Below, piece after piece: positions 6,959 to 14,142 of a stretch of DNA of 15,198 nucleotides. The stretch is from Actinomycetota bacterium (lineage in GTDB: Bacteria; Actinomycetota; Nitriliruptoria; Nitriliruptorales; JAHWKO01). Each line of letters begins with the position of its first letter. Position 1 is the stretch's first letter. Both the position numbers and the translations under genes were made by a program. The notes beneath the pieces were generated by a model. It did not search any database. It was not told the DNA's origin and worked only from the letters and a program-made list of their open reading frames with translations. The stretch covers positions 1 through 15,198 of the forward strand of contig JAHWKO010000053.1 of the NCBI GenBank assembly GCA_019347855.1, written 5' to 3'.

Positions 6959-8139
6959 GGGCCCGGGAGGGCCTACGCGTCGCTCTCGGGGCGGTGGTGG
7001 CCAACCGCCTCCGGTCGATGCTCACCACGCTCGGTGTGGTGATCGGGGTGCTCGCGGTGATCCTCCTCGTCGCGGTGGGGCAGGGGGCTCGGCAGGAGGT
7101 AACGGGGATCATCGAGGACCTCGGCTCGAACCTGCTGCTGGTGTTCCCCGGACAGGCCGAGTTCGGTCAGGCCCCGACCCGATCGCGGTTTACGTTGCAG
7201 GACGTCGAGGCCGTCGGTCGGGCGGTCGGGGACCCCACCCGGGTCGCTGCCGACGTCGTGTCTGGCGAGACCGCTCGCGCCGGGAGCGAGTCGATGTTCG
7301 TGAGCGTCCTCGGGATAACGGAGAACTTCCCGGACGTCGTCACCAGGGAGCTCGAACGGGGCACACATCTCTCCCACTCGGACGTCGCGACCGCTCGACG
7401 CGTCGCGGTGCTGGGGGCCTCGATCGCGGATCGGCTGTTCCCCAACCGTGATCCGCTCGGCAAGACGGTGTCGGTGTCCGGGTTGCGGTTCCGCGTCACC
7501 GGGGTGCTCGAGGCGGTGGGCGGCGGGTTCGGACCGGACCGTGATGCCCAGATCCTCGTCCCCATCACCACCGCCCAGCGGGTGTTCGGGATCGACACGG
7601 TCGACGCCCTGTTCGTCGCCGCCCCCTCGACCGGCTCGATCGACGAGACGGAACGGGTGGTCCGGCGCACGCTGCTCCGGCGCTTCGAAGAGGGGGAGTT
7701 CTCGATCCTCACCCAGGAGGACCTGATCGGCGTCGTGGGGGACGTCCTGGAGCTCCTGACGGTGGTGCTGGCGGCGATCGCCGGCATCTCGTTGCTGGTG
7801 GGCGGGGTCGGGGTGAGCAACATCATGCTCGTGTCCGTGACGGAACGGACCCGGGAGATCGGCCTACGCAAGGCGCTCGGGGCACGTACCCGCGACATCA
7901 CCATCCAGTTCCTCTTCGAGGCGGTCGTGCTGACCGGCGCCGGTGGGGTCCTGGGGATCGGGGCGGGCATCGGCCTGGCCGCCCTGGCCGACCGGCTGTC
8001 GCCCGTGCCCGCCGTCGTCACCTGGTGGTCGGTCGCGCTGGCGTTCGGGGTCTCGGTCCTGGTCGGGATCCTGTTCGGTGTCTGGCCCGCCCGCCGCGCC
8101 GGTCGGCTGGACCCGGTCGAGGCCCTCCGACACGAGTAG
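6955..8139 (+). CDS. ABC transporter permease (MacB/FtsX family)
   Basis: A 394-aa membrane subunit with the standard MacB-like layout. One TM helix follows the N-terminus (NRLRSMLTTLGVVIGVLAVILL, about residues 17-38). A large extracytoplasmic domain spans about 45-260, with family features such as VAVLGASIADRLFPNRDPLG. Three C-terminal TM helices include SLLVGGVGVSNIMLVSVTER, a stretch highly typical of MacB permeases, followed by TREIGLRKALGART, the coupling region. I prefer ATG 6955 because it makes the same ATGA overlap seen at the other junctions; a GTG at 6946 is in frame and would add three residues. The last residues, RRAGRLDPVEALRHE, are the usual MacB ending. Confidence 0.94.
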   Translation: MRAREGLRVALGAVVANRLRSMLTTLGVVIGVLAVILLVAVGQGARQEVTGIIEDLGSNLLLVFPGQAEFGQAPTRSRFTLQDVEAVGRAVGDPTRVAADVVSGETARAGSESMFVSVLGITENFPDVVTRELERGTHLSHSDVATARRVAVLGASIADRLFPNRDPLGKTVSVSGLRFRVTGVLEAVGGGFGPDRDAQILVPITTAQRVFGIDTVDALFVAAPSTGSIDETERVVRRTLLRRFEEGEFSILTQEDLIGVVGDVLELLTVVLAAIAGISLLVGGVGVSNIMLVSVTERTREIGLRKALGARTRDITIQFLFEAVVLTGAGGVLGIGAGIGLAALADRLSPVPAVVTWWSVALAFGVSVLVGILFGVWPARRAGRLDPVEALRHE

Positions 8140-8157
8140 CTCGACGGCGTCCATGGG

Positions 8158-8163
8158 TAGGCT
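8158..8163 (+). promoter_or_regulatory. Putative -10 box before the deacetylase gene
   Basis: TAGGCT, a common actinobacterial -10 form, lies 26 nt before GTG 8190 in the 50-nt gap after the permease gene. It suggests separate transcription of the deacetylase and GT87-like pair. Confidence 0.4.
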
Positions 8164-8189
8164 CGGCCGGCGTCGAGCAGGAGCCGGGA

Positions 8190-9350
8190 GTGGATCGACA
8201 CGGACGGGTCGCGCTCGTCTGGGACGGGGATATCGAGTACGACTTCGGCCCCACCCACCCCCTCCAGCCGGTCCGGGTCGAGCTCACCGTCGACCTGATC
8301 CGGACCCTCGGGATCTGCGGTGACGACCGACGGGTGGAGGTCCCCTCCCGGGACTTCGACGAGGACGAGCTGTTGCGGATCCACCGTCGGGACTACGTCG
8401 AGACGGTCAAACGGGTGAGCACCGATCCGTCCTCGCCGCCCGCGATGGAGCACGGTCTGGGTCCCGGCGACACGCCCGTGTTCCCCGGGATGCACCAGGC
8501 GTCCGTGGACGTCTGTGCGGCCTCGAAGGAGGCCGCCCGGCAGGTCCTGTCCGGTGAGTCCGTCCACGCCTTCAACCCCGCGGGCGGACTGCACCACGCG
8601 ATGCCCGCGCGGGGTGCCGGGTTCTGCGTCTACAACGATCCGGCCGCCGCGATCGATCACCTGCTCCGCAACGGTGTCGGGCGCATCGCGTACCTCGACG
8701 TGGACGTCCACCACGGGGACGGGGTCGAACGCATCTTCTGGGACGACCCGCGGGTCCTGACGATCTCCCTGCACGAGTCCGGTCGGTACCTGTTCCCCGG
8801 GACCGGCTTCCCGAAGGACACCGGCGGCGACGGCGCCGAGGCCACGGCCGCCAACCTCCCGTTGCATCCGGGGACCACCGGCGACATCTGGCTCGATGCC
8901 TACGAGGGGGCAGCCGAGCCGTTGATCCGCGCCTTCGAGCCCGACGTGCTCGTGACCCAGCTGGGATGCGACACGCACGCCACCGACCCGCTGGCGCACC
9001 TGGCGCTGACCACGGATGACTACTCGGAGATGGCGAGGAGGGTGCACGCGCTAGCACACGAGGTGACCGAGGGGCGCTGGGTGGCGACCGGCGGCGGCGG
9101 GTACCGGCTGGTGGAGGTCGTGCCTCGGGCGTGGACGATCTGGTTCGCCGAGATGGCCGGGTTCGAGCTGCCCGAGGAGACCCCGGTGAGCTGGCGGGAG
9201 ACGGCCGAGGACCGCACGGGGCGGCGCGCGCCGCGCCGGTTCGACGACGGCCACGTCGAGATCGGACGCGGGATGCACGAGAGCGCGAAGCGCCACGCGA
9301 GGGAGTCGGTCGACGCGGTCCGGGGGCTCGTCCTGTCACGCCACACGTGA
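8190..9350 (+). CDS. acuC: AcuC-type zinc deacetylase (histone deacetylase superfamily)
   Basis: A 386-aa class I-like deacetylase; B. subtilis AcuC, which deacetylates acetyl-CoA synthetase, is nearly the same length. The start is GTG 8190, with CAGGAG (8178-8183) 6 nt upstream and the family N-terminus following immediately (VALVWDGDIEYDFGPTHP). Active-site elements are complete: paired histidines H135-H136 in GLHHAMP, zinc ligands D172 and H174 in YLDVDVHHGDGVE, zinc ligand D261 in QLGCDTHATDP, and the transition-state tyrosine Y305 in GGGGYR. It is expected to remove acetyl groups from lysines of cytoplasmic enzymes; acetyl-CoA synthetase as target is inferred from family knowledge. Its TGA overlaps the next start (GTGA). 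A polyamine or other small-amide deacetylase is a less likely alternative. Confidence 0.92.
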   Translation: MDRHGRVALVWDGDIEYDFGPTHPLQPVRVELTVDLIRTLGICGDDRRVEVPSRDFDEDELLRIHRRDYVETVKRVSTDPSSPPAMEHGLGPGDTPVFPGMHQASVDVCAASKEAARQVLSGESVHAFNPAGGLHHAMPARGAGFCVYNDPAAAIDHLLRNGVGRIAYLDVDVHHGDGVERIFWDDPRVLTISLHESGRYLFPGTGFPKDTGGDGAEATAANLPLHPGTTGDIWLDAYEGAAEPLIRAFEPDVLVTQLGCDTHATDPLAHLALTTDDYSEMARRVHALAHEVTEGRWVATGGGGYRLVEVVPRAWTIWFAEMAGFELPEETPVSWRETAEDRTGRRAPRRFDDGHVEIGRGMHESAKRHARESVDAVRGLVLSRHT

Positions 9351-10648
9351 CGGCGGACCGCAGCGTCCGTCCCGGCGAGGCGCTCCTCGCGGTCGGCGTG
9401 CTGTTCGCGCTGGCGTGGGAGGTGCTGCTGTGGACCGGCCCGCTCGACGACGGGCAATCGGCCGCCAGCGCCTGGTGGTACGTCCCCCCCGCGGTGGTGA
9501 CGGCGGGGACGCTGATCGCCGCGTGGCCGCGCCGTTCGGAGGTCAGGCGGACACGGGTCGTCGCGTTCGCGGCCGTCCTCGCGTTCGGGCTGCTCGCCGT
9601 GCACCTCGCCGTGGGCGGGCCCCGGGATCAGGACATCCTCACGATCTACCCCGAGTACGGGCGGCACCTGCTCGAGACCGGACGCCTGCCGGCCGTCGAG
9701 TACCCGCCGCTCGCGGTGATCACCTTCGCCGTCGGCGAGCTCCTGGGGACGGTCCGGGTGACGCTGCCCCTCCTGCTCCTGCCGCTGCTGCTGGTGGCGT
9801 GGTGGCGGGCTGCCGGCCGCTCACGTGAGGCTCCCTGGATCGTGGCCTGCGTCGCGCTGGTCCCGACCATCGTGGTGTTCGGGGAGATCAAGTACGACGC
9901 GCTACCCGCCGCGCTGCTCGTGCTCGGGCTGCTGGCTGCCGCGCGGGAACGACCAACAGCCTCGGGGATCTGGCTGGGCCTGGGGGGCGCCGCGAAGTGG
10001 TTCCCGCTGCTGGCCGTCCCCGTCCTGGTCGTCGCTGACCTGGCGCGACGGCGGTGGGCGTCCGCGGCGCGACTGACCGCGGCGAGCGCTGGGGGGTTCC
10101 TCGTGGTCCACCTCCCGTTCCTCGGCCAGTGGGACGCGCTCACCGCGCCGTACGGGTTCCACGCCGCGCGCGGCATCACCGGCGAGTCCCTCCCCTACCT
10201 CCCCCTGCGTCTGCTGGACCTGGCCGGGACACCGGCACGCCCCTGGGCCGAGGCGGAGGTCCCCGCGTGGGCACCGGAGGCGGCCCTCGCCGTCGTCGTC
10301 GCGGCGCTGCTCGTGGTGGTGGCGTCCGCGGCGATCGCGCCACACCGTGCGGTCGCGTTGGCTGCCGCCGCGCCCGTGATCTTCCTACTCGGCAACCGCA
10401 TCTTCAGCCCCCAGTTCGTGCTGCCGATCGCTGCTGCCTGGCTGGTCGGGCTGGTCGTGATGGGGACCGAGGAGCGGTGGGTCGGCATCTCGGTCCCGAT
10501 CCTGATCGTGGTCACCGCCACCGCGAACGTCGCCGTCTGGCCCACGGCGTCCCCCGCGTGGGTCGCGCTCGGGTGGGTGCTGTTCACCGCGGCTGGGGCG
10601 GTGAGCCTGCTCGCGTTCGCGAGACGACCGCGGGCAGCGGAGCTCTAG
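9347..10648 (+). CDS. Polytopic GT-C glycosyltransferase-like membrane protein (GT87/DUF2029)
   Basis: A 433-aa protein with about ten hydrophobic segments. The start is GTG 9347, overlapping the deacetylase stop. After two N-terminal TM helices, the first loop contains GGPRDQDILTIYPEYGRHLL with acidic D94 and D96, then EYPPL (118-122). This acidic loop and YPP motif are typical of GT87/DUF2029 proteins, which use polyprenyl-phosphate sugars on the outer membrane face; mycobacterial members include mannosyl- and arabinosyltransferases. IKYDALPAALLVLGLL and GGAAKWFPLL (K217) are further family-like features. The acceptor is unknown. Its TAG stop overlaps that of the convergent transporter gene within CTAG (10645-10648). 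Confidence 0.78.
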   Translation: MTADRSVRPGEALLAVGVLFALAWEVLLWTGPLDDGQSAASAWWYVPPAVVTAGTLIAAWPRRSEVRRTRVVAFAAVLAFGLLAVHLAVGGPRDQDILTIYPEYGRHLLETGRLPAVEYPPLAVITFAVGELLGTVRVTLPLLLLPLLLVAWWRAAGRSREAPWIVACVALVPTIVVFGEIKYDALPAALLVLGLLAAARERPTASGIWLGLGGAAKWFPLLAVPVLVVADLARRRWASAARLTAASAGGFLVVHLPFLGQWDALTAPYGFHAARGITGESLPYLPLRLLDLAGTPARPWAEAEVPAWAPEAALAVVVAALLVVVASAAIAPHRAVALAAAAPVIFLLGNRIFSPQFVLPIAAAWLVGLVVMGTEERWVGISVPILIVVTATANVAVWPTASPAWVALGWVLFTAAGAVSLLAFARRPRAAEL

Positions 10649-11859
10649 AGAGCCAGGACCGCACGGACCGTCACCACGACCCCGGCGACCAGCACCGCGA
10701 TGGCCCCGACGAGCGGCGCGACCCGTCCTACTCGTGCGATCGCCGGATGGTCCTCCGCGCGCCCGAGGAGCGCGTCGCGGCCCCAGACGACACCGGTCCC
10801 GAGCAGGGCGATCGCACCGGCCAGCCCCACGCTGAACGCCGCGACGACCACGAGGCCCAGGGCGGTGCGACCCACGGCGATCGCCGCGAGCAGGACGGCG
10901 AGAGCCGTCGGGGACGGCAACAGTCCCCCGGAGCTCGCCACGATCGCCAGGCCCTCCTTCGAGACGGGTGGGACAGCCGGGGGAGGTACGTGCACGTGAC
11001 CGTGGTCGCGATCGTCGCGACGGAACCGGCGGGCGGTCATCCACGCTCCGAGCGCCACGACCGCGAGACCGGACACGACCCCCAGCCACGGCAGCAGCCG
11101 CGCGGTCGCGACCGTCCGCGTCGTGGCGTACACGGCCAGCCCGATCGCCAGGACCGAGACCGTGTGCATCCCCGCGACCACCGCCCCGAGCAGCACGGCG
11201 TCCCTGCGGCCACCTTCGCCGGCGACCAGGTAGGCCGCCGCGATCGTCTTCCCGTGGCCGGGGGTCAGGGCGTGCGCCGCCCCGACGACCATCCCGACGA
11301 CGATCGCGGTCAGGGCGAGCGGACCCGGCGACCCGTCGACCAGGCCGAGCAGGCGCTGCTCGAACCCGTACGCGGGCTCCAGTCCGGTCTCGGGGACGTC
11401 CGGGGCCGCAGGGCGATCCGGGGCGTCGGACAGGACGAGCCGTCGTTGGGTGGTGCCTCCGGAGAACAGCACCCGCTCGGGTCCCTCGACGACCGGCGCG
11501 ACCGCGAGCGTCTGGTACGAGGGGTCGACCTCGAGGAGGATGGTCGAGGTGACCGTCACGGTGCCGACCTCGTACGGGCACGTGAACGTGAGCCGTGCCC
11601 CGTCCTCGAACCGGCCCCGTGCCTCGGCGTCGCCCGGGCAGTCGCGCCCTGCCTGATCGACGGCGACGTGCTCCAGCACGTAGCCGACGACGTCCCGCGG
11701 TGCGCCGCCGGCCTGCTGGGCGATCACCGCGACGTCGTCGGGCGGGGCGCTCCAGTCGACCACCACGGTCCGTCCGTCGGCGGTGATCTCGAGCAGCCCT
11801 GGTAGCCCGCCGGGATGCAGCAGCGCCCCGACGATCGCGAGCGCCCAGACCCACTGCAC
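10645..11859 (-). CDS. NicO-family nickel/cobalt transporter homologue
   Basis: A 404-aa protein on the minus strand, starting at GTG 11859 with GGAG about 10 nt upstream. An N-terminal hydrophobic segment (about 1-15) is followed by an extracytoplasmic domain to about residue 178 with two cysteines (C74, C94; possible disulfide). The membrane part has about six TM helices. It carries the key motif AAHALTPGHGKT (H196, H202, K204) and a second histidine in AGMHTVSVLAIGL, as in the RcnA/NicO transporters of nickel and cobalt. A short cytoplasmic loop has alternating histidines, DHGHVHV (H286, H288, H290), a likely metal-binding stretch. Direction of transport, import or efflux, cannot be told from sequence. 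No metal enzyme or regulator is adjacent. It is the only minus-strand gene in the window. Confidence 0.85.
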   Translation of the reverse strand: MQWVWALAIVGALLHPGGLPGLLEITADGRTVVVDWSAPPDDVAVIAQQAGGAPRDVVGYVLEHVAVDQAGRDCPGDAEARGRFEDGARLTFTCPYEVGTVTVTSTILLEVDPSYQTLAVAPVVEGPERVLFSGGTTQRRLVLSDAPDRPAAPDVPETGLEPAYGFEQRLLGLVDGSPGPLALTAIVVGMVVGAAHALTPGHGKTIAAAYLVAGEGGRRDAVLLGAVVAGMHTVSVLAIGLAVYATTRTVATARLLPWLGVVSGLAVVALGAWMTARRFRRDDRDHGHVHVPPPAVPPVSKEGLAIVASSGGLLPSPTALAVLLAAIAVGRTALGLVVVAAFSVGLAGAIALLGTGVVWGRDALLGRAEDHPAIARVGRVAPLVGAIAVLVAGVVVTVRAVLAL

Positions 11860-11887
11860 CTGAACCCGACTCCAGCCAACTCGAGGG

Positions 11888-11893
11888 AGGGTA
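11888..11893 (-). promoter_or_regulatory. Putative -10 box for the NicO gene
   Basis: On the minus strand TACCCT lies 28 nt before GTG 11859, the same spacing as the plus-strand boxes. No clear -35 is visible. The 122-nt gap to the HTH gene is a divergent promoter region. Confidence 0.3.
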
Positions 11894-11969
11894 CGGCGCG
11901 GCGACCCCAGGACCCTCCGGCGGCGGCTTCGGACCGGCCTCCGATGGGGACCGGCGCGTCACGCAGTGT

Positions 11970-11975
11970 TAACAT
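11970..11975 (+). promoter_or_regulatory. -10 box implying a leaderless HTH transcript
   Basis: TAACAT lies exactly 6 nt before ATG 11982, so transcription would begin at or next to the A of the start codon. No Shine-Dalgarno sequence precedes the ATG. TANNNT six or seven nt before ATG/GTG is the known signature of leaderless mRNAs in actinobacteria. Confidence 0.55.
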
Positions 11976-11981
11976 CCGGTG

Positions 11982-12173
11982 ATGGATCAGCTGCTCACGG
12001 TCGCCGAGGTCGCCGAGCTCCTGCGCGTGTCGACCATGACTGTCTACCGGTTGATCCGCAGCGGCGAGCTGCCCGCGGTGCGGGTGGGGCGTAACTACCG
12101 GGTGCGTCGGGGGGACCTCGACAGCTACCTCCAGGAACAGGTCGTCGAGCCCGAACAGCGGGCTGGCGAGTAG
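11982..12173 (+). CDS. Small excisionase-type (MerR-like) helix-turn-helix DNA-binding protein
   Basis: A 63-aa single-domain protein in the Xis/BldC-like winged HTH class. LLTVAEVAELLRVSTMTVYR (residues 4-23) forms the helix-turn-helix, and LIRSGELPAVRVGRNYRVRR continues into the beta wing; the tail is acidic. It resembles Rv0500A of M. tuberculosis, next to proC and galE2, and more distantly BldC of Streptomyces. ATG 11982 is preferred to the in-frame GTG at 11979 because of the -10 spacing. Despite the excisionase name, there is no phage or integrase nearby, so it is probably a chromosomal transcription factor or nucleoid-type regulator. It is 15 nt upstream of the SAM hydrolase gene and probably co-transcribed with it. 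Confidence 0.9.
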   Translation: MDQLLTVAEVAELLRVSTMTVYRLIRSGELPAVRVGRNYRVRRGDLDSYLQEQVVEPEQRAGE

Positions 12174-12178
12174 CCAGC
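12162..12178 (+). repeat. Short hairpin over the HTH stop codon
   Basis: GCTGGC (12162-12167) and GCCAGC (12173-12178) form a perfect 6-bp stem around a 5-nt loop holding most of the TAG stop. It ends 10 nt before GTG 12189, where no clear RBS is seen, so it could affect translation of the SAM hydrolase. It may be chance. Confidence 0.3.
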
Positions 12179-12188
12179 GCCGCCCGCG

Positions 12189-13019
12189 GTGGGTCCCACG
12201 CCACGAGACCTCGTCACGTTCCTGTCCGACTTCGGCCGGCGCGACATCTTCGTCGGCGTGTGTCACGGCGTGATCGCGAGCCGCGCCCCGCACGCCCGGA
12301 TCATCGACCTGACCCACGACGTCGAGCCGCAGGACGTGCAGCAGGGTGCGGCCATGCTCGCCCGAGCGGTCGTGCACCTGCCCGTCGCGGTGCACCTGGC
12401 GGTCGTGGACCCGGGGGTCGGGACCGAGCGACGGGGCGTCGCCGTCCGGACCGGGCGCGGGGACGTGCTCGTCGGGCCGGACAACGGACTGCTGCTGCCG
12501 GCCGCGGAGGTGCTGGGCGGCGTCGTGTCCGTGCACGGCCTCACCGTTCCAGATGACGCGTCTGCCACCTTCCACGGGCGGGACGTGTTCGCCCCGGCCG
12601 CGGGGGACGTCGCTGCCGGGACGCCACTCGAGGACCTGGGCCCCGCCGTGGACGGGCTGGTGGGGCTGGACCTGCCGGGACCGCGGATCGACCAGGACCA
12701 GCGGGCGCTGGCCGCCCCGGTGCTGCTGATCGATCGCTTCGGGAACCTCCAGCTGGCCGCCTCTGGCGGGGTGCTCGAGCAGCTCGACCTCCGGCCCGGG
12801 CTGGCCGTCACCGTTCTGGTCGATGGTCGCGAGCACGATGCGCGGGTGGTTCGGACGTTCGGGGGGTTGGCGCCGGGGGACCTCGGCGTGTACCAAGACA
12901 GCGACCGTCAGGTCGCCGTCACGGTCAACGGGGGATCGGCCGCCGAGCGCACGGGTGCCCGCCGAGGGATGCACGTCACGGTTCGCCCTGCGGAGTTGGC
13001 CGACGGGTCGCACGACTGA
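12189..13019 (+). CDS. S-adenosylmethionine hydrolase (adenosine-forming), DUF62 / SAM hydroxide adenosyltransferase
   Basis: A 276-aa cytoplasmic enzyme of the family related to the fluorinase and chlorinase SalL, but matching the water-using branch that splits SAM to adenosine and methionine. Motifs in order: VTFLSDFGRRDIFVGVCHGV (residues 9-28), RIIDLTHDVEPQDVQQGA (37-54), HLAVVDPGVGTERRGVAV (69-86), GPDNGLL (96-102) and TFHGRDVFAP (127-136). D74, R81 and H129 correspond to the Asp-Arg-His triad known for archaeal DUF62 hydrolases, with the same seven-residue D-to-R spacing. The C-terminal domain carries LIDRFGNLQLA. The start is GTG 12189; conserved sequence begins by residue 8, but no strong RBS is present. 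The physiological role of this family is still unclear; SAM turnover is the best guess. Confidence 0.9.
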   Translation: MGPTPRDLVTFLSDFGRRDIFVGVCHGVIASRAPHARIIDLTHDVEPQDVQQGAAMLARAVVHLPVAVHLAVVDPGVGTERRGVAVRTGRGDVLVGPDNGLLLPAAEVLGGVVSVHGLTVPDDASATFHGRDVFAPAAGDVAAGTPLEDLGPAVDGLVGLDLPGPRIDQDQRALAAPVLLIDRFGNLQLAASGGVLEQLDLRPGLAVTVLVDGREHDARVVRTFGGLAPGDLGVYQDSDRQVAVTVNGGSAAERTGARRGMHVTVRPAELADGSHD

Positions 13020-13062
13020 CAGACTCGCCACCCGCCGCGCGTGACGGGACGCACCAGAAGCC

Positions 13063-13070
13063 GAGAGGGG
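13063..13070 (+). promoter_or_regulatory. Ribosome binding site of the SDR gene
   Basis: GAGAGGGG, 4 nt before GTG 13075, supports that start within the 55-nt gap after the SAM hydrolase gene. Confidence 0.65.
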
Positions 13071-13074
13071 ACAC

Positions 13075-14142
13075 GTGTCGGGACGACGCGTACTGATCAC
13101 CGGGATCTCGCAGGAGCTCTCCGGCGATCTCGCACGGACGCTCGAGCAGCGCGATGACGTGGAGTACATCGTCGGGGTGGACGTGCGTGAGCCCCGCCAC
13201 GACCTGCGGCGCACCGAGTTCGTCCGGGCCGACATCCGCAACCCCCTGGTCGCTCGCGTGATCACCGCCACCGACGTGGACACGGTCGTGCACATGCAGG
13301 TCGCGTCCGGGCCGGCCTCGGTCGGCGGCCGCGCGAAGATGAAGGAGCAGAACGTCATCGGCACGATGCAGCTGCTCGCGGCGTGCCAGAAGACCGAGTC
13401 CCTGCAGAAGCTGGTGGTGAAGTCCTCGACCGCCGTGTACGGCAGTGACTACACCGACCCCGCGCTGTTCACCGAGGACGCCACGCCGCGGGTCCCGCCG
13501 AAGAGCGGGTTCGCGAAGGACGTCACCGAGGTCGAGGGCTACGCGCGCTCCTTCGGCCGACGCCGCAAGGACGTCAGCGTGACGATCCTGCGGTTCGCGA
13601 ACTTCATCGGCGCCACGATCGACTCGCTGTTCGCCCGGTACTTCGCGCTGCCCGCGATCCCCACGGTGCTGGGGTTCGACCCGCGCCTGCAGTTCTGCCA
13701 CCCGAACGACGCCATCGCGGTGCTCCAGCGTGCCGTCACCGACGACCACCCCGGGGTCTTCAACGTGTCGGGGCCGGGCATCCTCTACCTGTCCCAGGCG
13801 ATCCGCATGGCGGGCCGTCTGCCAGCCCCGCTGCCTCTCCCGCTCGTGGACCTGGTCGGCGCGATCGTGAAGCGCAGCAACCGGTTGGACTTCTCCTCGG
13901 AGCAGCTGCGGTTCCTCCAGTTCGGACGGATCGGGGACATCTCGAGGCTGCGCGAACGGTTCGGGTACGAGCCGGCCTTCTCGACCCGGGAGGCCTTCGA
14001 GGACCACCTGGCTCACCGGCGTCTCCGGCGGGTGGCCGAGCCCTCCGCGCCGGAGGAGACGGACCGCGAGCTGTACGAGTTCCTCCGCCGTAAGGGCCAG
14101 GAGCGCTTCGCCGCCGATCGCGGTGCCGAGGGGACCCCATGA
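13075..14142 (+). CDS. NAD-dependent epimerase/dehydratase-like extended SDR (GalE2-like), catalytic Tyr/Lys absent
   Basis: A 355-aa Rossmann-fold protein resembling the GalE2-like gene that follows proC and the small HTH gene in mycobacteria. The first strand reads VLITGISQELSGDLA (6-20), so the usual TGxxGxxG turn is altered. D36 ends strand two (VGVDVRE), consistent with NAD preference, and RADIRN (51-56) is the adenine-side motif. KSSTAVYGS (116-124) supplies the conserved Ser/Thr. At the normal YxxxK site the sequence is GFAKDVTEVEGY: F146 replaces Tyr and V150 replaces Lys, while E154 fits the usual downstream Glu. Classical epimerase chemistry is therefore doubtful; a non-catalytic NAD-binding or regulatory role is possible. 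LRFANFIG and FCHPNDAIAVLQRA are normal family features. The C-terminal tail is charged. Its stop overlaps the acyltransferase start (ATGA). Confidence 0.88.
   Translation: MSGRRVLITGISQELSGDLARTLEQRDDVEYIVGVDVREPRHDLRRTEFVRADIRNPLVARVITATDVDTVVHMQVASGPASVGGRAKMKEQNVIGTMQLLAACQKTESLQKLVVKSSTAVYGSDYTDPALFTEDATPRVPPKSGFAKDVTEVEGYARSFGRRRKDVSVTILRFANFIGATIDSLFARYFALPAIPTVLGFDPRLQFCHPNDAIAVLQRAVTDDHPGVFNVSGPGILYLSQAIRMAGRLPAPLPLPLVDLVGAIVKRSNRLDFSSEQLRFLQFGRIGDISRLRERFGYEPAFSTREAFEDHLAHRRLRRVAEPSAPEETDRELYEFLRRKGQERFAADRGAEGTP

Noticed and set aside
10054..11962. Long frames on both strands over the GT87-like and NicO genes (583 and 525 codons)
   Set aside because: Arg/Gly/Asp-rich shadow translations with no motifs. 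The NicO frame has clear TM helices and the HALTPGHGKT motif, and the GT87-like frame has TM helices and EYPP.
11979..12173. Excisionase-like HTH as evidence of a prophage or integrative element
   Set aside because: No integrase, att-like repeats or phage genes lie around it. The protein matches the chromosomal Rv0500A/BldC-like group next to GalE2-like genes.
12189..13019. Fluorinase or chlorinase (halogenating SAM enzyme)
   Set aside because: The Asp-Arg-His set (D74, R81, H129) and TFHGRD motif fit the water-using SAM hydrolases, and no organohalogen biosynthesis genes are nearby.
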